Origin: Allochromatium vinosum DSM 180
GTDB lineage: Bacteria; Pseudomonadota; Gammaproteobacteria; Chromatiales; Chromatiaceae
DNA: 64,000 nucleotides
Direction: 5' to 3'
Assembly: GCF_000025485.1 (NCBI RefSeq)
Contig: NC_013852.1
Coordinates: 1 to 64,000 of the forward strand
The notes below the pieces were generated by a model. That model was not told the origin of the DNA. It worked only from the letters and a program-made list of their open reading frames with translations, and did no database searches. Numbering within the stretch: the first letter of the stretch is position 1; each line of letters begins with the position of its first letter. The translations under genes and the position numbers were made by a program. Below, in pieces: positions 51,462-60,254 of the stretch.

Positions 51462-51941
51462 ATGAGCCAACTGTCATCCTGGTGTTCGAGACACGTCCGC
51501 GCGTGCCTGCTCTTCAGCCTGCTCGGCGGCCTGATCGCCGCTCCCGTGGCGGCTGACCAATCCACCATTCCCGGCGTCGAAGTCCAGCGGCTCGCGCGCT
51601 CCAGCCAAAGCTGGAACGGGCATCCGCTCCCGGCCTATCGACCAGAGCAACCCGAGATCACCCTTCTGCGCTTTCGCATCGCGCCGGGCGCCCGGCTGCC
51701 GCTGCATCAGCATCCGGTCATCAACGCAGGCGTGCTGCTCTCGGGTGAGCTGACCGTCGAGTCCAAGGCCGGCGAGATCCTGCACCTGAAAGCCGGCGAG
51801 GCGCTGATCGAACTGGTCGGGGAGCTGCACTTCGGCTACAACGCGGGCACCGAGCCGGTCGATCTGATCGTGTTCTATGCGGGTAACGTCGAGCAGCCGA
51901 TCATGGAACTGGCCGATGGAGCGGCTGGCCATCAACACTGA
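51462..51941 (+). CDS. Periplasmic cupin protein
   Basis: 159 residues. Signal peptide near the N-terminus (ACLLFSLLGGLIAAPVAA). The cupin barrel is seen in ITLLRFRIAPGARLPLHQHPVINAGVLLSGELTVES and ELHFGYNAGTEPVDLIVFYAG, with His residues HQH for metal binding. Function unknown; the divergent promoter region with the helicase gene is 121 bp long. Confidence 0.85.
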   Translation: MSQLSSWCSRHVRACLLFSLLGGLIAAPVAADQSTIPGVEVQRLARSSQSWNGHPLPAYRPEQPEITLLRFRIAPGARLPLHQHPVINAGVLLSGELTVESKAGEILHLKAGEALIELVGELHFGYNAGTEPVDLIVFYAGNVEQPIMELADGAAGHQH

Positions 51942-52092
51942 GGATTCAGCCGGTCGCGCGCCTGATGGATCGTGACCGGGTTCTCGGACGCCATCGCGGC
52001 TTCGTGTGTATCCTTCCATCCGGCTCCCGCACCCCTCATCGGACGTCGTCCGGGCGCGGTTCTTACGCATGATCCGCTTGGAGGCTCCAGAC

Positions 52093-53139
52093 ATGCTCTC
52101 GATGCACCGCCACCCCATCGCTCGGCTCCTGCCGGGGTTGATTCTGGCCTTGACCGCGTTCGCGGCCACGGCCCAGCTCGATCCACCAACCTATCAGGGC
52201 GGACGTGGACAATGGCAGTGGGAGGGGAACGTCGCCAAGACCTTCTTCGACAATGGGCTGGCCATTGCGATTGCTTTTCTGCCCGATGACGACTGCGATA
52301 CCGCCTACTTCGGTCTTATCGGCAACGATCAGGTCAAGTCGATGACCTTCACCATCGACCAGAGCCAATACAACACGCTCGACGTCGAAGCCATCGATGC
52401 CGGTGACGGCACGCCGCTGATCGGTTTCCCGCTCTCGGACCAGGCGCTCTACGACCTCAAGCGCGGCCAGATCCTGCGCGTGCGCACCGACCAGGGCAAT
52501 CTGAACGTGGGACTCACGGGCACGGCCCTGGCGTTCAACAACGCCTACGGCAACTGTCGGCTCATGCTCCAGGAGACCACACTGCAACCGAGCCGCAGCC
52601 GTCCCAACGCCGAGCAGGCATTGGCCCCCACCAAGCCGTCGGCGCCCGACAAGCTCTCGCGCATCGACCTGGAGAACGGGACGGTGATCGTCATGTTCGC
52701 GGGCGAGTTCGAGGCTGGGGATGGGCAACGGATCATCGCGGCACTGGAGGAAACCGGCGCGTCGGCACTCGGACTCAACAGCGTCGGCGGGCTGGTCTCG
52801 GAAGCGCAGATGGTCGGCTACTATCTGCGCAGCCACAACCTCGTTACGATCGCGGGCGAGATGTGCGCCAGTGCCTGCACCTTTGCGCTGGCCGGCGGCG
52901 TGGATCGGCTGGCTATCGATGGAGCACGCATCGGCCTGCATCAGTCCTATACGCCCGGTGGTGGCGGCAGCCTGGAGGATGGTCAGCGTCTGGTCGGCAA
53001 CTACATCCGCTACTTCCAGAGCATGGGGGTGGATGCCGAGGTCGTGGCGTTGGCGGCGACCATGCCCAGCGATGGTATCCGCTGGATCGATCCCGGTCGG
53101 GCGATGGAATTGAAGCTCATCGGGGCGGTTTTGCCCTGA
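52093..53139 (+). CDS. Periplasmic ClpP-like serine protease family protein
   Basis: 348 residues. GGAGG lies 8 nt before the ATG; a signal peptide follows (LLPGLILALTAFAATA). The second half is a ClpP/crotonase fold: GLNSVGGLVSEAQMVGYYLRSHNL, then GEMCASACTFALAGGVDR, where the Ser of ASAC is the expected nucleophile, and GLHQSYTPG with a His. It fits COG3904-type predicted periplasmic proteases. The first half, QWEGNVAKTFFDNGLAIAIAF, is a beta-rich module of unknown role. Confidence 0.85.
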   Translation: MLSMHRHPIARLLPGLILALTAFAATAQLDPPTYQGGRGQWQWEGNVAKTFFDNGLAIAIAFLPDDDCDTAYFGLIGNDQVKSMTFTIDQSQYNTLDVEAIDAGDGTPLIGFPLSDQALYDLKRGQILRVRTDQGNLNVGLTGTALAFNNAYGNCRLMLQETTLQPSRSRPNAEQALAPTKPSAPDKLSRIDLENGTVIVMFAGEFEAGDGQRIIAALEETGASALGLNSVGGLVSEAQMVGYYLRSHNLVTIAGEMCASACTFALAGGVDRLAIDGARIGLHQSYTPGGGGSLEDGQRLVGNYIRYFQSMGVDAEVVALAATMPSDGIRWIDPGRAMELKLIGAVLP

Positions 53140-53162
53140 CACCACATCGGAGACCTTATCCC

Positions 53163-53558
53163 ATGCGTAGACTGGCCCTGTCCGCCGTCCTGCTCAGCAC
53201 CTGCATGATCTCGCATGCCAACAACGAGCTTTATACGACACGTTACTCAAGCTGCATGGACCAAGCGGGCGGCGTGACCGTTGAGATGCTGGACTGCATT
53301 GGCGAAGAACTGAACACGCAGGACGCGCGGCTCAACGGCGCGTATCAGAAGCTGAGGGCTCAGCTGTCGGCTGAACGCCGGAAAGCGCTTCAGTCGGCGC
53401 AGCGGTTGTGGATTCAGTATCGGGATGCGAACTGCGACTTCTACCTCGACCCCGAAGGTGGGACGCTCCATCGTGTGATGGCCGCCGACTGCGTGTTGCG
53501 GGAAACGGCCGAACGCGCGAAGGAGTTGGAAGGTCTGGCCGAAGTCTACGGTCACTGA
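53163..53558 (+). CDS. LprI-like protein (DUF1311)
   Basis: 131 residues. Signal peptide MRRLALSAVLLSTCMISHA; mature part with conserved cysteines in SSCMDQAGG, LDCIGEELNTQDARLNGAYQKLRAQL, ANCDFY and ADCVLRET, which is the LprI/DUF1311 pattern including QRLWIQYRDANC. LprI proteins inhibit lysozyme in some bacteria. It lies 23 nt after the ClpP-like gene and may share its transcript. Confidence 0.88.
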   Translation: MRRLALSAVLLSTCMISHANNELYTTRYSSCMDQAGGVTVEMLDCIGEELNTQDARLNGAYQKLRAQLSAERRKALQSAQRLWIQYRDANCDFYLDPEGGTLHRVMAADCVLRETAERAKELEGLAEVYGH

Positions 53559-53706
53559 GTGACGTGCATTTCAGCGGTCGCCGCCAACCGCTCCATCTGC
53601 CGCGCAAGCGCAATATCGCGCTCGGCGGCGCTGGGGCGTGGTGGCGACCGTGCTGCTGCTGGTCGCTATCGAATTCATGGCGGCCAGGCCAGTTTGAATC
53701 GCCCGC

Positions 53707-54387
53707 TCAAACCTGAGCGTAGATCGCCTGCGGTTGCTGCGCATACGCCGCCCAATAGCAATCGCCATAGGAATAGTGCCACCATTCCGAGGGCATGGGC
53801 GCAAAGCCGGCCTGGAGCATCGCCAGCAGGAGCAATCGGCGCTGTGCCTGGGCGAGCGGCGGAATCTGTTCGGACAGTAGGTGTGAGCGTTCCTCAAGCG
53901 CATTGACGCCCGATCCCATGTCGACGAGTTCCTGGTTCTGCATCAACGCCAGATCCACCGCGCCGCCGGTCAGGTGCGGCGGGATGGAGCGGTGCGGATC
54001 GGCAATGAACTGTGTGATCAGGCGATAGCGTTCGGCCGCATCCAGATCGGGGTAATCGGCTTCGCACTGCCGGGAAATGTCCTCGAACAGCTGCTGTTGC
54101 ACGGCTTTCGGGCGCAGGGTTTCCAGGATGAACAGCTGATAGCCCAACAGGTGCAAGGCTTCGGCGGCCTGGAGCAACCGGAGGGCCGCACCGGCACGCA
54201 TCCGGAAATCGGTCATCTGGGGCGCAAAGACCAGTCGCCGATTGGTATCGACTTCGCGCAGATCGACCAGCTGCTCACCGCCTTCGACGGTCGGGATCAT
54301 GTTGGCGGCAGGTTCATCCAGGTAGGTGCGTAACCGGTCGAAGGGCGACAGGGCCAGATAGTCATCGAGTGCGTAGGCTGTTTGCAT
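53707..54387 (-). CDS. VanX/DdpX-type D-Ala-D-Ala dipeptidase
   Basis: 226 residues, M15 family. The zinc and catalytic residues are seen in HLTGGAVDLALM (His and Asp) and MPSEWWHYSYG (Glu and His). LETLRPKAVQQQLFE and QFIADP match the fold. Such enzymes cut D-Ala-D-Ala dipeptide, for reuse in starvation or as part of glycopeptide resistance; no other van genes are visible, so cell-wall dipeptide turnover is more likely. No signal peptide. Confidence 0.9.
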   Translation of the reverse strand: MQTAYALDDYLALSPFDRLRTYLDEPAANMIPTVEGGEQLVDLREVDTNRRLVFAPQMTDFRMRAGAALRLLQAAEALHLLGYQLFILETLRPKAVQQQLFEDISRQCEADYPDLDAAERYRLITQFIADPHRSIPPHLTGGAVDLALMQNQELVDMGSGVNALEERSHLLSEQIPPLAQAQRRLLLLAMLQAGFAPMPSEWWHYSYGDCYWAAYAQQPQAIYAQV

Positions 54388-54431
54388 CGTTCGGATTTCC
54401 TGTGTGAACGGCGTTGTCGCCTGTCCGGCCT

Positions 54432-54677
54432 TCAGGCCACTGTCTCCCGATAGCCATGCTGCCGGCGTCGCTTTCCAATCGCCGCGATCTGCTTCAGTCC
54501 GGCCTCATGCGACTCGACCCATACGATGCGCTGTCCGCCCAGCTGCGAACCGATCCCTCCCCAGCACTGGAGCAACGTCCAGTCACCGAACAGGTCGCGG
54601 ACCAGGACCACGCTGTAGTAACGCTGCTTCTCGGGGTGAATCCAACGGCATGGAGACGGCGCGCGATCAGAGCGGGA
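54432..54677 (-). CDS. WGR-domain protein
   Basis: 81 residues. CRWIHPEKQRYYSVVLVRDLFGDWTLLQCWGGIGSQLGGQRI is the WGR fold, with its W-G-R core as WGGIGSQLGG. In other proteins WGR domains bind nucleic acids, as in PARPs. The frame opens further upstream, but the ATG chosen is the normal length for stand-alone WGR proteins. It lies downstream of the DUF1080 gene on the same strand, with a 93-bp gap. Confidence 0.8.
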   Translation of the reverse strand, partial: SRSDRAPSPCRWIHPEKQRYYSVVLVRDLFGDWTLLQCWGGIGSQLGGQRIVWVESHEAGLKQIAAIGKRRRQHGYRETVA

Positions 54678-54770
54678 CATGACCGGCCGGCTCGGTACCG
54701 TCTCTGCGTTCGGGCGGCTCCGCTTAGATTCCTTGGGCAATGATTGGGCATTCGACGCGACGGGTGGCAC

Positions 54771-55349
54771 TCAGGGTTGCTCCAGGGTCAGATGGCGAAC
54801 GTGCACGGCGCCCGCGCCGCCGAACTGGAGAGCCAGACGGCCGGTGCGGGGCGCTTCGGTCATCCAGTCGGCGGTCAGGGTGTCGTTGATCCAGACCCGC
54901 ATCCGCTTCTCCTCGATCAGGATCTCCAGCCGGTTCCAGCGCCCGAGCGTGTCGACATGGTTCAACGGAGGACTGATCCCGACCAGCGCCCCGGTGCGCC
55001 ATTCCTGTTTCGGATGCCGATCCCACAGATTGATCTCATAGCAGGCCGTCGGTGAGATCGCTTCGCCCGGCGTGCAGCCGACAAAGACACCGCTGTTGGT
55101 CTCGGGCTCGATCCAAACCTCCAGGCGCAAACGCAGTGAACCATAGAGCTCACGCGAAACCAAGTATCCAGGATCGGTAGTCGAACCCCTCGCGATCAGT
55201 TCATCGGCGGACTGCTCCCAAACCATCGGGCCTTCCGTGTCCCACACAGGCGGCTCCAATGGCGCTCCCGCGCCGCAGGTCGAATTGGACATCAGCCATA
55301 AACCGATGCAACCGGCCCTGATAGCCGCCATGCTGAAAGGATGGCTCAT
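54771..55349 (-). CDS. DUF1080 (3-keto-disaccharide hydrolase-like) protein
   Basis: 192 residues. Weak signal peptide or lipobox (IGLWLMSNSTCGAG). The concanavalin-like DUF1080 core is visible as DPGYLVSRELYGSLRLRLEVWIEPETNSGVFV, CYEINLWDRHPKQEWRTGAL, and RWNRLEILIEEKRMRVWINDTL...RTGRLALQFGGAGAVHVRHLTL. Members act on keto-sugars or bind glycans. It overlaps the end of the recombinase gene by 4 nt. Confidence 0.85.
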   Translation of the reverse strand: MSHPFSMAAIRAGCIGLWLMSNSTCGAGAPLEPPVWDTEGPMVWEQSADELIARGSTTDPGYLVSRELYGSLRLRLEVWIEPETNSGVFVGCTPGEAISPTACYEINLWDRHPKQEWRTGALVGISPPLNHVDTLGRWNRLEILIEEKRMRVWINDTLTADWMTEAPRTGRLALQFGGAGAVHVRHLTLEQP

Positions 55350-56272
55350 AATTTGGCGACCACGGACGCCATACGATCGTCGCTGACATGGGTATACATC
55401 TGCGTGGTCGCCAGATTGGCATGCCCCAGCAAGGCTTGGATGTCGATCAACTCGGCCCCCGATTCCAGTAAGCGGGTGGCATAAGTATGGCGTAGTTTGT
55501 GCGGCGTGATCTTTTTATCGAGACCAGCCTTCTTGATGATCTTGCTCAAATAGTCGCGAACCGTGCGCGGCTTTGGTGGATCGCCACCTGATTCTTTGGC
55601 GAAGATGAATTCATCACTCGGCAGATCGGAGATCCAGGCGGCGAGTTCTTCACCAAAAGCGACAGGCAATGGTACCATTCGTTCCTTATTACCCTTGCCG
55701 ATCACGCGCACCGAGCGTGCGATCTGACCCGTCACACGTACATCCCGGACTCTTAAAGCGAGTGCTTCGCTAATACGTAACCCTGAATTTTGAAGTAGAT
55801 CGAACAGCACCTGATAGCGCTGGCGAATAAGCATGATCGTCTCGGGCGTGTTGCCGAAAATGTTCTCGGGCAGATCGCTGATGTCCCGAAGCGCTTCTTT
55901 GAGCCGATCCTGTTCATCCCGTTCCAGCCAAATTGGAATACGTTGAGGCGTCTTCGGCTTCTCGGCCAAATAGACCGGATCAGTCTCGACAAGCTTACTC
56001 TTGAGCGCCCACTTATAAAATGTCGAGAGCGCGCTGACCCGGCGCGAAATGATATGAGGCTTGACCTTGCGCTCTCGCGTCTGGACGTTGATCCATTGCT
56101 CGACCTCGATATGCGAACATTCCCGCCAGTCGTGCTCGGATTCATCCAGCCAACGGCCCCATATCCCCAGATCGGAGTGATAGCCGTAGCAGGTACTCTC
56201 GGCGCATCCGCGTGTGTAGCGCAAGTGGCTCATGAAATCCTTGCGTACATCCCAGAACGTCTTGTCGATCAT
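55346..56272 (-). CDS. Tyrosine recombinase (XerD-like)
   Basis: 308 residues, the usual size for XerC/D. The catalytic residues are visible: Arg in NSGLRISEALALRVRDV, His-x-x-Arg in TPHKLRHTYATRLL, and His plus Tyr in LLGHANLATTQMYTHVSDDRM. The N-terminal half holds the SAM-like core-binding domain (TRGCAESTCYGYHSDLGIWGRWL). On a plasmid it may resolve multimers, and repeats close upstream of its start could be its target or control region. Confidence 0.93.
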   Translation of the reverse strand: MIDKTFWDVRKDFMSHLRYTRGCAESTCYGYHSDLGIWGRWLDESEHDWRECSHIEVEQWINVQTRERKVKPHIISRRVSALSTFYKWALKSKLVETDPVYLAEKPKTPQRIPIWLERDEQDRLKEALRDISDLPENIFGNTPETIMLIRQRYQVLFDLLQNSGLRISEALALRVRDVRVTGQIARSVRVIGKGNKERMVPLPVAFGEELAAWISDLPSDEFIFAKESGGDPPKPRTVRDYLSKIIKKAGLDKKITPHKLRHTYATRLLESGAELIDIQALLGHANLATTQMYTHVSDDRMASVVAKL

Positions 56273-56284
56273 AAGGGTTCCCCG

Positions 56285-56436
56285 GTCGAAAAGTGACTGA
56301 AGTCAAGTCAATGTGACTGATTCTGACGACCTCCCAAGCCTAGCCGTTAATCGTCCGGATTGCGCGTCTGGATGTGAGGCGAGCGTGACTTCAGTTGACT
56401 TCAGTCAAGTCGACTTGACTTCAGTGTCCGAGTGGT
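56285..56436. repeat. TGACTT/ACTGAAGTCAA repeats, cluster 1
   Basis: Several copies of TGACTTCAGT and its complement: TGACTGAAGTCAAGTCA at 56294, then GTGACTTCAGTTGACTTC (56385) and TTGACTTCAGTG (56413). The cluster lies just upstream of the recombinase start. Similar hexamers recur in clusters 2 and 3 around the partition genes, so it may be a binding site of the same proteins, or a recombination site. Confidence 0.6.
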
Positions 56437-57172
56437 TGATCAGGATTCATCGCCCCGGTTTCCAGGGGCAAATCCATCGACAGATCGGAAACGCCGATTC
56501 TCTCTCCATCGGCCCTTTGGCCTCTTGTTACAAAAAGGAGACGAATTTGGAGGCTGGCTCGATCACCTGAAATTGATATTTGTGTTGATCCGATTTGAAA
56601 GAGGTTTTCGGCTATGTGACGGCATTCGCAAAAAATAGGCTATATCATCGGGGGGCGTCTGGGGAGCGTGTTTCGGACTTTCGTCCAACCTTTCCTGAAA
56701 CAAGTCGAGTGACGTTGATGGGCGAGGTTCGCGCGCCGTCCTGGACGTCGTAGACGATGGCTAAAAAAGCCCATAAAGTGTATGTTTCAAGTTGACTTAA
56801 AATAACTTAATTTAAGTTGCTGCGACTTAAAATGACTTAACTTAAGTCATTATGGCTGCGCGAGAATAGCGATTTAGCGCTTGGATTTGGACGATGCATC
56901 TGGGTTCAACTCGGGCACGAACGGAGCGGCCGGCAGCGTCAGACCTTGCCTCTGCCTTGGTCAGCATCACAAATTGAGTTTGAGAGCAGTCGCACGGTTG
57001 TGACCAAAGCGTTATCCTGTGGCGCTGACTCAGCGCTATTCACAGGCTGACGTCATCGGCTGGTCTCAAGCAGCGGTATGGAATGCGATGTCGGATCAGC
57101 ATGATTGCTGCGAAGCGTCTAAACTCGGAGTTCTCTATCGGCCATGTTGGCTTTCGACCTCGATGGGAGCGC
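56437..57172. other. Mostly non-coding region between recombinase and RHH gene
   Basis: About 0.74 kb. Short open frames here (for example from 56313 to 56570) have no ribosome site or recognisable product. Apart from the repeat cluster at 56788-56851 I see no feature. Confidence 0.5.
56788..56851. repeat. TTGACTTAA/TTAAGTCA repeats, cluster 2
   Basis: 64 bp with AAGTTGACTTAAAATAACTT, then TTTAAGTTGC, GACTTAAAATGACTTAAC and TTAAGTCAT: five to six half-sites of TGACTTAA in both orientations, AT-rich. It lies 320 bp before the orphan ribbon-helix-helix gene. Candidate centromere or operator. Confidence 0.6.
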
Positions 57173-57499
57173 ATGATGGAAACACAAGTCAACCCAACAC
57201 AGCCTACCACGGAACGCATGACTTCCGGCGAAAACCTTGCCATCGATCCGGAGAAACTGCGCGCTTTTACCGCTGGAGCCAAATATCGTACCAGTAATGA
57301 CAGAATGCCATGGTCGCGATTCGATCAGGACGATGTTGCGAGATACAATGTCTCGCTGCGATTGAACGACTATTATTTGTCGATGCTGCGCTACATATCC
57401 AAACAGCACGGCGTCAGTCAGCAAAAATTCATGGCCAATGTCATACTGCCGGCACTCGAAAACGAATGGGACAATCTCAAGGGCGGCGGCTTATCCTGA
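57173..57499 (+). CDS. Orphan ParG-like RHH protein, paralogue of 58542-58856
   Basis: About 108 residues. LRAFTAGAKYRTSNDRMPW, ARYNVSLRLNDYYLSMLRYISKQHGVSQQKFMANVILP is a ribbon-helix-helix protein with the same order and many of the same residues as the small partition protein downstream (LRQFTAGAK...LPW, YNVSVRLNDYHMAMLRYLAKQMDVSQQKVMNRIL). GGGAG lies before two adjacent ATG codons. It has no ParA partner beside it. It may share or compete for the TGACTT repeats. Confidence 0.75.
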   Translation: MMETQVNPTQPTTERMTSGENLAIDPEKLRAFTAGAKYRTSNDRMPWSRFDQDDVARYNVSLRLNDYYLSMLRYISKQHGVSQQKFMANVILPALENEWDNLKGGGLS

Positions 57500-57824
57500 A
57501 TGTCAGGATGAGCGGTTTTCCTGTTTACTGAATCGATGATGTCAGGGTAGCCCTGTGGCTGACAGGGGCGATGCGTCAGCCCGATTGATTTGGACGCCCA
57601 CCCGCCCCCTGATAGCCACGGACCTCGATGCTGCATCCGAAGCCGCGTGACGGCTCGCCCTGGTACATCGTCGCCATCAGCCTGTTCCCCCTGAGCCCTA
57701 CGCGCGGCGCTGAAGCCGGATCGCCACCGCCTGGTCGACCCTATCCGCTAGGGGTCATGAGTCCCGTTTTTCGCGCGTGCTCGCCAACGCGCGCTCCCTA
57801 TCCCACTGATCTGAAATCAGATAG
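57500..57824. other. Intergenic region before the partition operon
   Basis: About 0.33 kb. An open frame at 57628-57864 runs into the partition repeats and has no convincing ribosome site, so I do not call it. CTGATCTGAAATCAG (57806-57820) is a short inverted repeat just ahead of cluster 3. Confidence 0.5.
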
Positions 57825-57879
57825 AATGACTTGCATCAAGTCAAGTCAACTTGACTTAAAGTAAGTCAAGTTGACTTGC
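57825..57879. repeat. Partition-site repeats, cluster 3
   Basis: ATGACTTGCATCAAGTCAAG followed by TCAACTTGACTTAAAGTAAG and TCAAGTTGACTTGCC: six or more AAGTCA/TGACTT half-sites in 55 bp, ending 24 bp before parA. A position just ahead of parA and a small RHH gene is that of the combined operator-centromere of type Ib (ParFG-like) systems. Confidence 0.75.
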
Positions 57880-57903
57880 CGTTTATAACCAACGGAAAAA
57901 TAT

Positions 57904-58545
57904 ATGATTTTACTTCTTGGTGGCGAGAAGGGCGGCACGGGCAAGAGCACGCTGGCCGTTAACCTGGCGGTCTGGCTGGCGACCAAGGGTGTCGATGTCA
58001 TGCTGGTTGACACGGATCACCAGCGCACGGCCAGCAACTTCATCGATCGGCGCAACAGCCAAAACGACCTGCCACGCATCCACTGTGTCGAGAAATACGG
58101 CAATGTTCTGGACGCTGTTCGTGATCTTGCCGGGCGCTATGACGAGGTCATCGTCGATGCAGGCGGACGGGATTCGGAGGAATTGCGCAGCGCCCTGGTG
58201 GCAGCGAATCTGGTCTGTTGCCCGCTCAAAGCCAGCCAGCCCGACATCGAGACCACGGTCCACATGAACGAGCTGGTGAAGCTTGCGCGCGCGCTGAACC
58301 CGATCCTACAGGCGCGGCTGGTGATCTCGATGGCGTCGACCAACCCGGTCGTTCAGGAAGCGCTCGAGGCGCGCGAGATCCTGAAGGAACTGCCCGAGTT
58401 CGTGCAGTCCGACGTTTCGATCTTCGAGCGCAAGATCTATCGTGATGCGATGGTCGAAGGCCGGGGCGTCATCGAGATGGGTAATGAAAAGGCTACGGCT
58501 GAGATCACAGCACTGGCCCACGAGATCTACGGAGACATTCGATGA
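57904..58545 (+). CDS. parA: ParA/ParF-type partition ATPase
   Basis: 213 residues, the short form with no N-terminal DNA-binding domain. MILLLGGEKGGTGKSTLAVNLA has the deviant Walker A motif with both lysines; VMLVDTDHQRTAS is the A' motif and YDEVIVDAGGRDSEEL the Walker B region. It would form a gradient on the nucleoid and carry plasmid copies apart. It overlaps the following RHH gene by 4 nt (ATGA). The size and partner type match ParF/ParG of TP228. Confidence 0.95.
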   Translation: MILLLGGEKGGTGKSTLAVNLAVWLATKGVDVMLVDTDHQRTASNFIDRRNSQNDLPRIHCVEKYGNVLDAVRDLAGRYDEVIVDAGGRDSEELRSALVAANLVCCPLKASQPDIETTVHMNELVKLARALNPILQARLVISMASTNPVVQEALEAREILKELPEFVQSDVSIFERKIYRDAMVEGRGVIEMGNEKATAEITALAHEIYGDIR

Positions 58546-58856
58546 GCAAATTCCAACTACCGACCCAACTCAAGTCTGTACCCCAGCAGGAGTTGCCGCC
58601 GGTCGATCCCGACGCACTGCGCCAGTTCACCGCCGGCGCCAAGGATCATCGCGCGGGTCAGGACGCGCTTCCGTGGGAGAAGTTCGACCCGGAAGAACAA
58701 CCCAAATACAACGTATCGGTTCGGCTGAACGATTACCACATGGCCATGCTCAGGTATCTGGCAAAACAGATGGATGTCAGCCAACAAAAGGTGATGAACA
58801 GGATCCTGCGTCCTCAGATCGAGGAAAAGGCGCGGGAACTGAGTTCTGGAAAATAG
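58542..58856 (+). CDS. ParG-like centromere-binding protein (RHH)
   Basis: 104 residues. A mobile N-terminal part is followed by YNVSVRLNDYHMAMLRYLAKQMDVSQQKVMNRIL, a ribbon-helix-helix domain. In type Ib systems this partner binds the upstream repeats, represses the operon and stimulates ParA. The ATGA overlap with parA ensures coupled synthesis. A paralogue lies at 57173-57499. Confidence 0.85.
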   Translation: MSKFQLPTQLKSVPQQELPPVDPDALRQFTAGAKDHRAGQDALPWEKFDPEEQPKYNVSVRLNDYHMAMLRYLAKQMDVSQQKVMNRILRPQIEEKARELSSGK

Positions 58857-58865
58857 GAGGGCGAC

Positions 58866-59168
58866 ATGGAGAGCCGCGAACAGGATCGTTGGTTCGGCGC
58901 GGGTTGGGCCGTCTACAAGGGCAGCATGGGCGATGACTGCTTTCCTCCCCTCAACGATATCGATGCCCAGCGCGCCTGGCTCGGCGGATTCGGTGCGGCT
59001 TGGGTCGAATATTCGGACGCAGACGGTTCAGCCTCGATTCTTATCGGCGACGGCATGGGCGGCGAATCGCTCCATGACGCCTTGGCCTCCGCTTTGAAGG
59101 GACACTCTGTGCTGCTGCAACAACTTCTAGCCCATCGCGATGGGTGGAGTAACCGGACGGTTCATTGA
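58866..59168 (+). CDS. Small plasmid protein of unknown function
   Basis: 100 residues with AGGAGG 5 nt before ATG. Rich in Trp, Gly and Asp (DRWFGAGWAVYKGSMGDDCF, AQRAWLGGFGAAWVEYSD). No signal peptide or membrane segment, and no recognised motif. It follows the partition pair by 9 nt and is probably part of the same transcript. Confidence 0.65.
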   Translation: MESREQDRWFGAGWAVYKGSMGDDCFPPLNDIDAQRAWLGGFGAAWVEYSDADGSASILIGDGMGGESLHDALASALKGHSVLLQQLLAHRDGWSNRTVH

Positions 59169-59194
59169 TTGATCGGACAAAGGACTTGGCATTG

Positions 59195-60016
59195 ATGAAG
59201 AAACATAATCTGGTCCTTGATGTCGAGAACATTGAGCGCCGGATCGCTGAAAAATTTCCCCAATTCACGCTGGATCGTGAAAGCTATTCGCAGACATGCC
59301 AGGATGCAAACTGGCATTGCACTCGCCATGACGTTGACTTCACGGTGTCTGCCCGCAATATGCTTCATGGCACGCTGGCTGGAATATGCACACAGTGCCG
59401 AACCGAAATCTTGAGTGACCGTCTCCGTGCCAAGCGATCGCTGATCGCCACCGATGAACGACTGCGGTTGTACGAAGCACAGTGCGAGGCGCAGGATCTC
59501 GACGTGATCAGGCGTTGGCGTGATGGTGCAAAGTACCAAGAGATCGCCGACGAATTTCGCTCGACCAAGAATCAGGTGGCTTATCAGATTGAGCGATTCC
59601 GCTGTTGGATCAGCACACATTCGACTTCGGAGCCGTCTTCGCCAGTGGAGATTGGGCGCCGACTGAACCGATCAATCGGAGCTCGTATCCGCACGAGACG
59701 CAAGCAACTCGGTTTGTCGCTGCGCAAGCTCTCCGAGCGCATTGACGGAGCCATTTCCTCGGTGGCGCTCAACAATTACGAGATCGGTCTGCGCCGCCCT
59801 GGAATCGAAGAGGTGATGCAACTGAGCGCGATCTTCGAGGTCTCGCCGGCATGGTTGCTGTGCATCGATGACCGACCGCCGCCGGATGAGCACGAGCGCG
59901 AGCTGATTCGCCACTTCAGGCGAACTGATGAGCGGGGCCGGGGGTTGATTTTTCAGTTATCGGCCGCCTTGGCTTCGAATACGCGCGAGCAAACCTCTGA
60001 TGTCTCAGATCCCTGA
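59195..60016 (+). CDS. HTH (XRE) regulator with Cys/His N-terminal part
   Basis: 273 residues from ATG with AGGA upstream; a TTG ten codons earlier is an alternative. The N-terminal part has Cys and His residues in QTCQDANWHCTRHD and GICTQCRTE, suggesting a zinc site. A sigma-like helix-turn-helix follows (IADEFRSTKNQVAYQIERFRCW). The C-terminal XRE domain is SIGARIRTRRKQLGLSLRKLSERI...SSVALNNYEIGLRRPGIEEVMQLSAIFEVSPAWLL. Probably controls the plasmid maintenance genes. Confidence 0.75.
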   Translation: MKKHNLVLDVENIERRIAEKFPQFTLDRESYSQTCQDANWHCTRHDVDFTVSARNMLHGTLAGICTQCRTEILSDRLRAKRSLIATDERLRLYEAQCEAQDLDVIRRWRDGAKYQEIADEFRSTKNQVAYQIERFRCWISTHSTSEPSSPVEIGRRLNRSIGARIRTRRKQLGLSLRKLSERIDGAISSVALNNYEIGLRRPGIEEVMQLSAIFEVSPAWLLCIDDRPPPDEHERELIRHFRRTDERGRGLIFQLSAALASNTREQTSDVSDP

Positions 60017-60254
60017 GTTGATTGGCGGGTTTGGTGCCGGTGCCGCCATCCTCGATAGCGTGACCGATGATCCCGTCTTCTTCCCGCCGCTCGCTGACGA
60101 GTCGGCTCCAGCCGATACGCCGATCGAGAATGAGGGGCTCGGGCAGGATGGTAAATTCCTGACCAATCTAACAGCGGGCCGCGCCACTGAAGATTCTTTC
60201 ACTGCATCGAGTGGCCTGGATGCGAAGTTATCGACAGATTCTGTGGATAGATGA
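60000..60254 (+). CDS. Possible small acidic protein
   Basis: 84 residues, overlapping the end of the HTH gene by 17 nt. Acidic, with Gly and Ser/Thr stretches and no recognisable domain. No clear ribosome site, so it might be a chance frame; its reading past the preceding stop and sensible composition are the only support. Confidence 0.3.
   Translation: MSQIPELIGGFGAGAAILDSVTDDPVFFPPLADESAPADTPIENEGLGQDGKFLTNLTAGRATEDSFTASSGLDAKLSTDSVDR

Noticed and set aside
53559-53706. Possible short genes between the LprI-like and VanX-like genes
   Set aside because: Open frames here are overlapping shadows without ribosome sites or motifs.
56313-56570. 85-codon frame in the region upstream of the recombinase
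   Set aside because: Made partly of the TGACTTCAGT repeats and lacks a ribosome site or recognisable motif.
57628-57864. 78-codon frame before parA
   Set aside because: Runs into the partition repeats, no ribosome site, Pro/Ser-rich low-complexity product.
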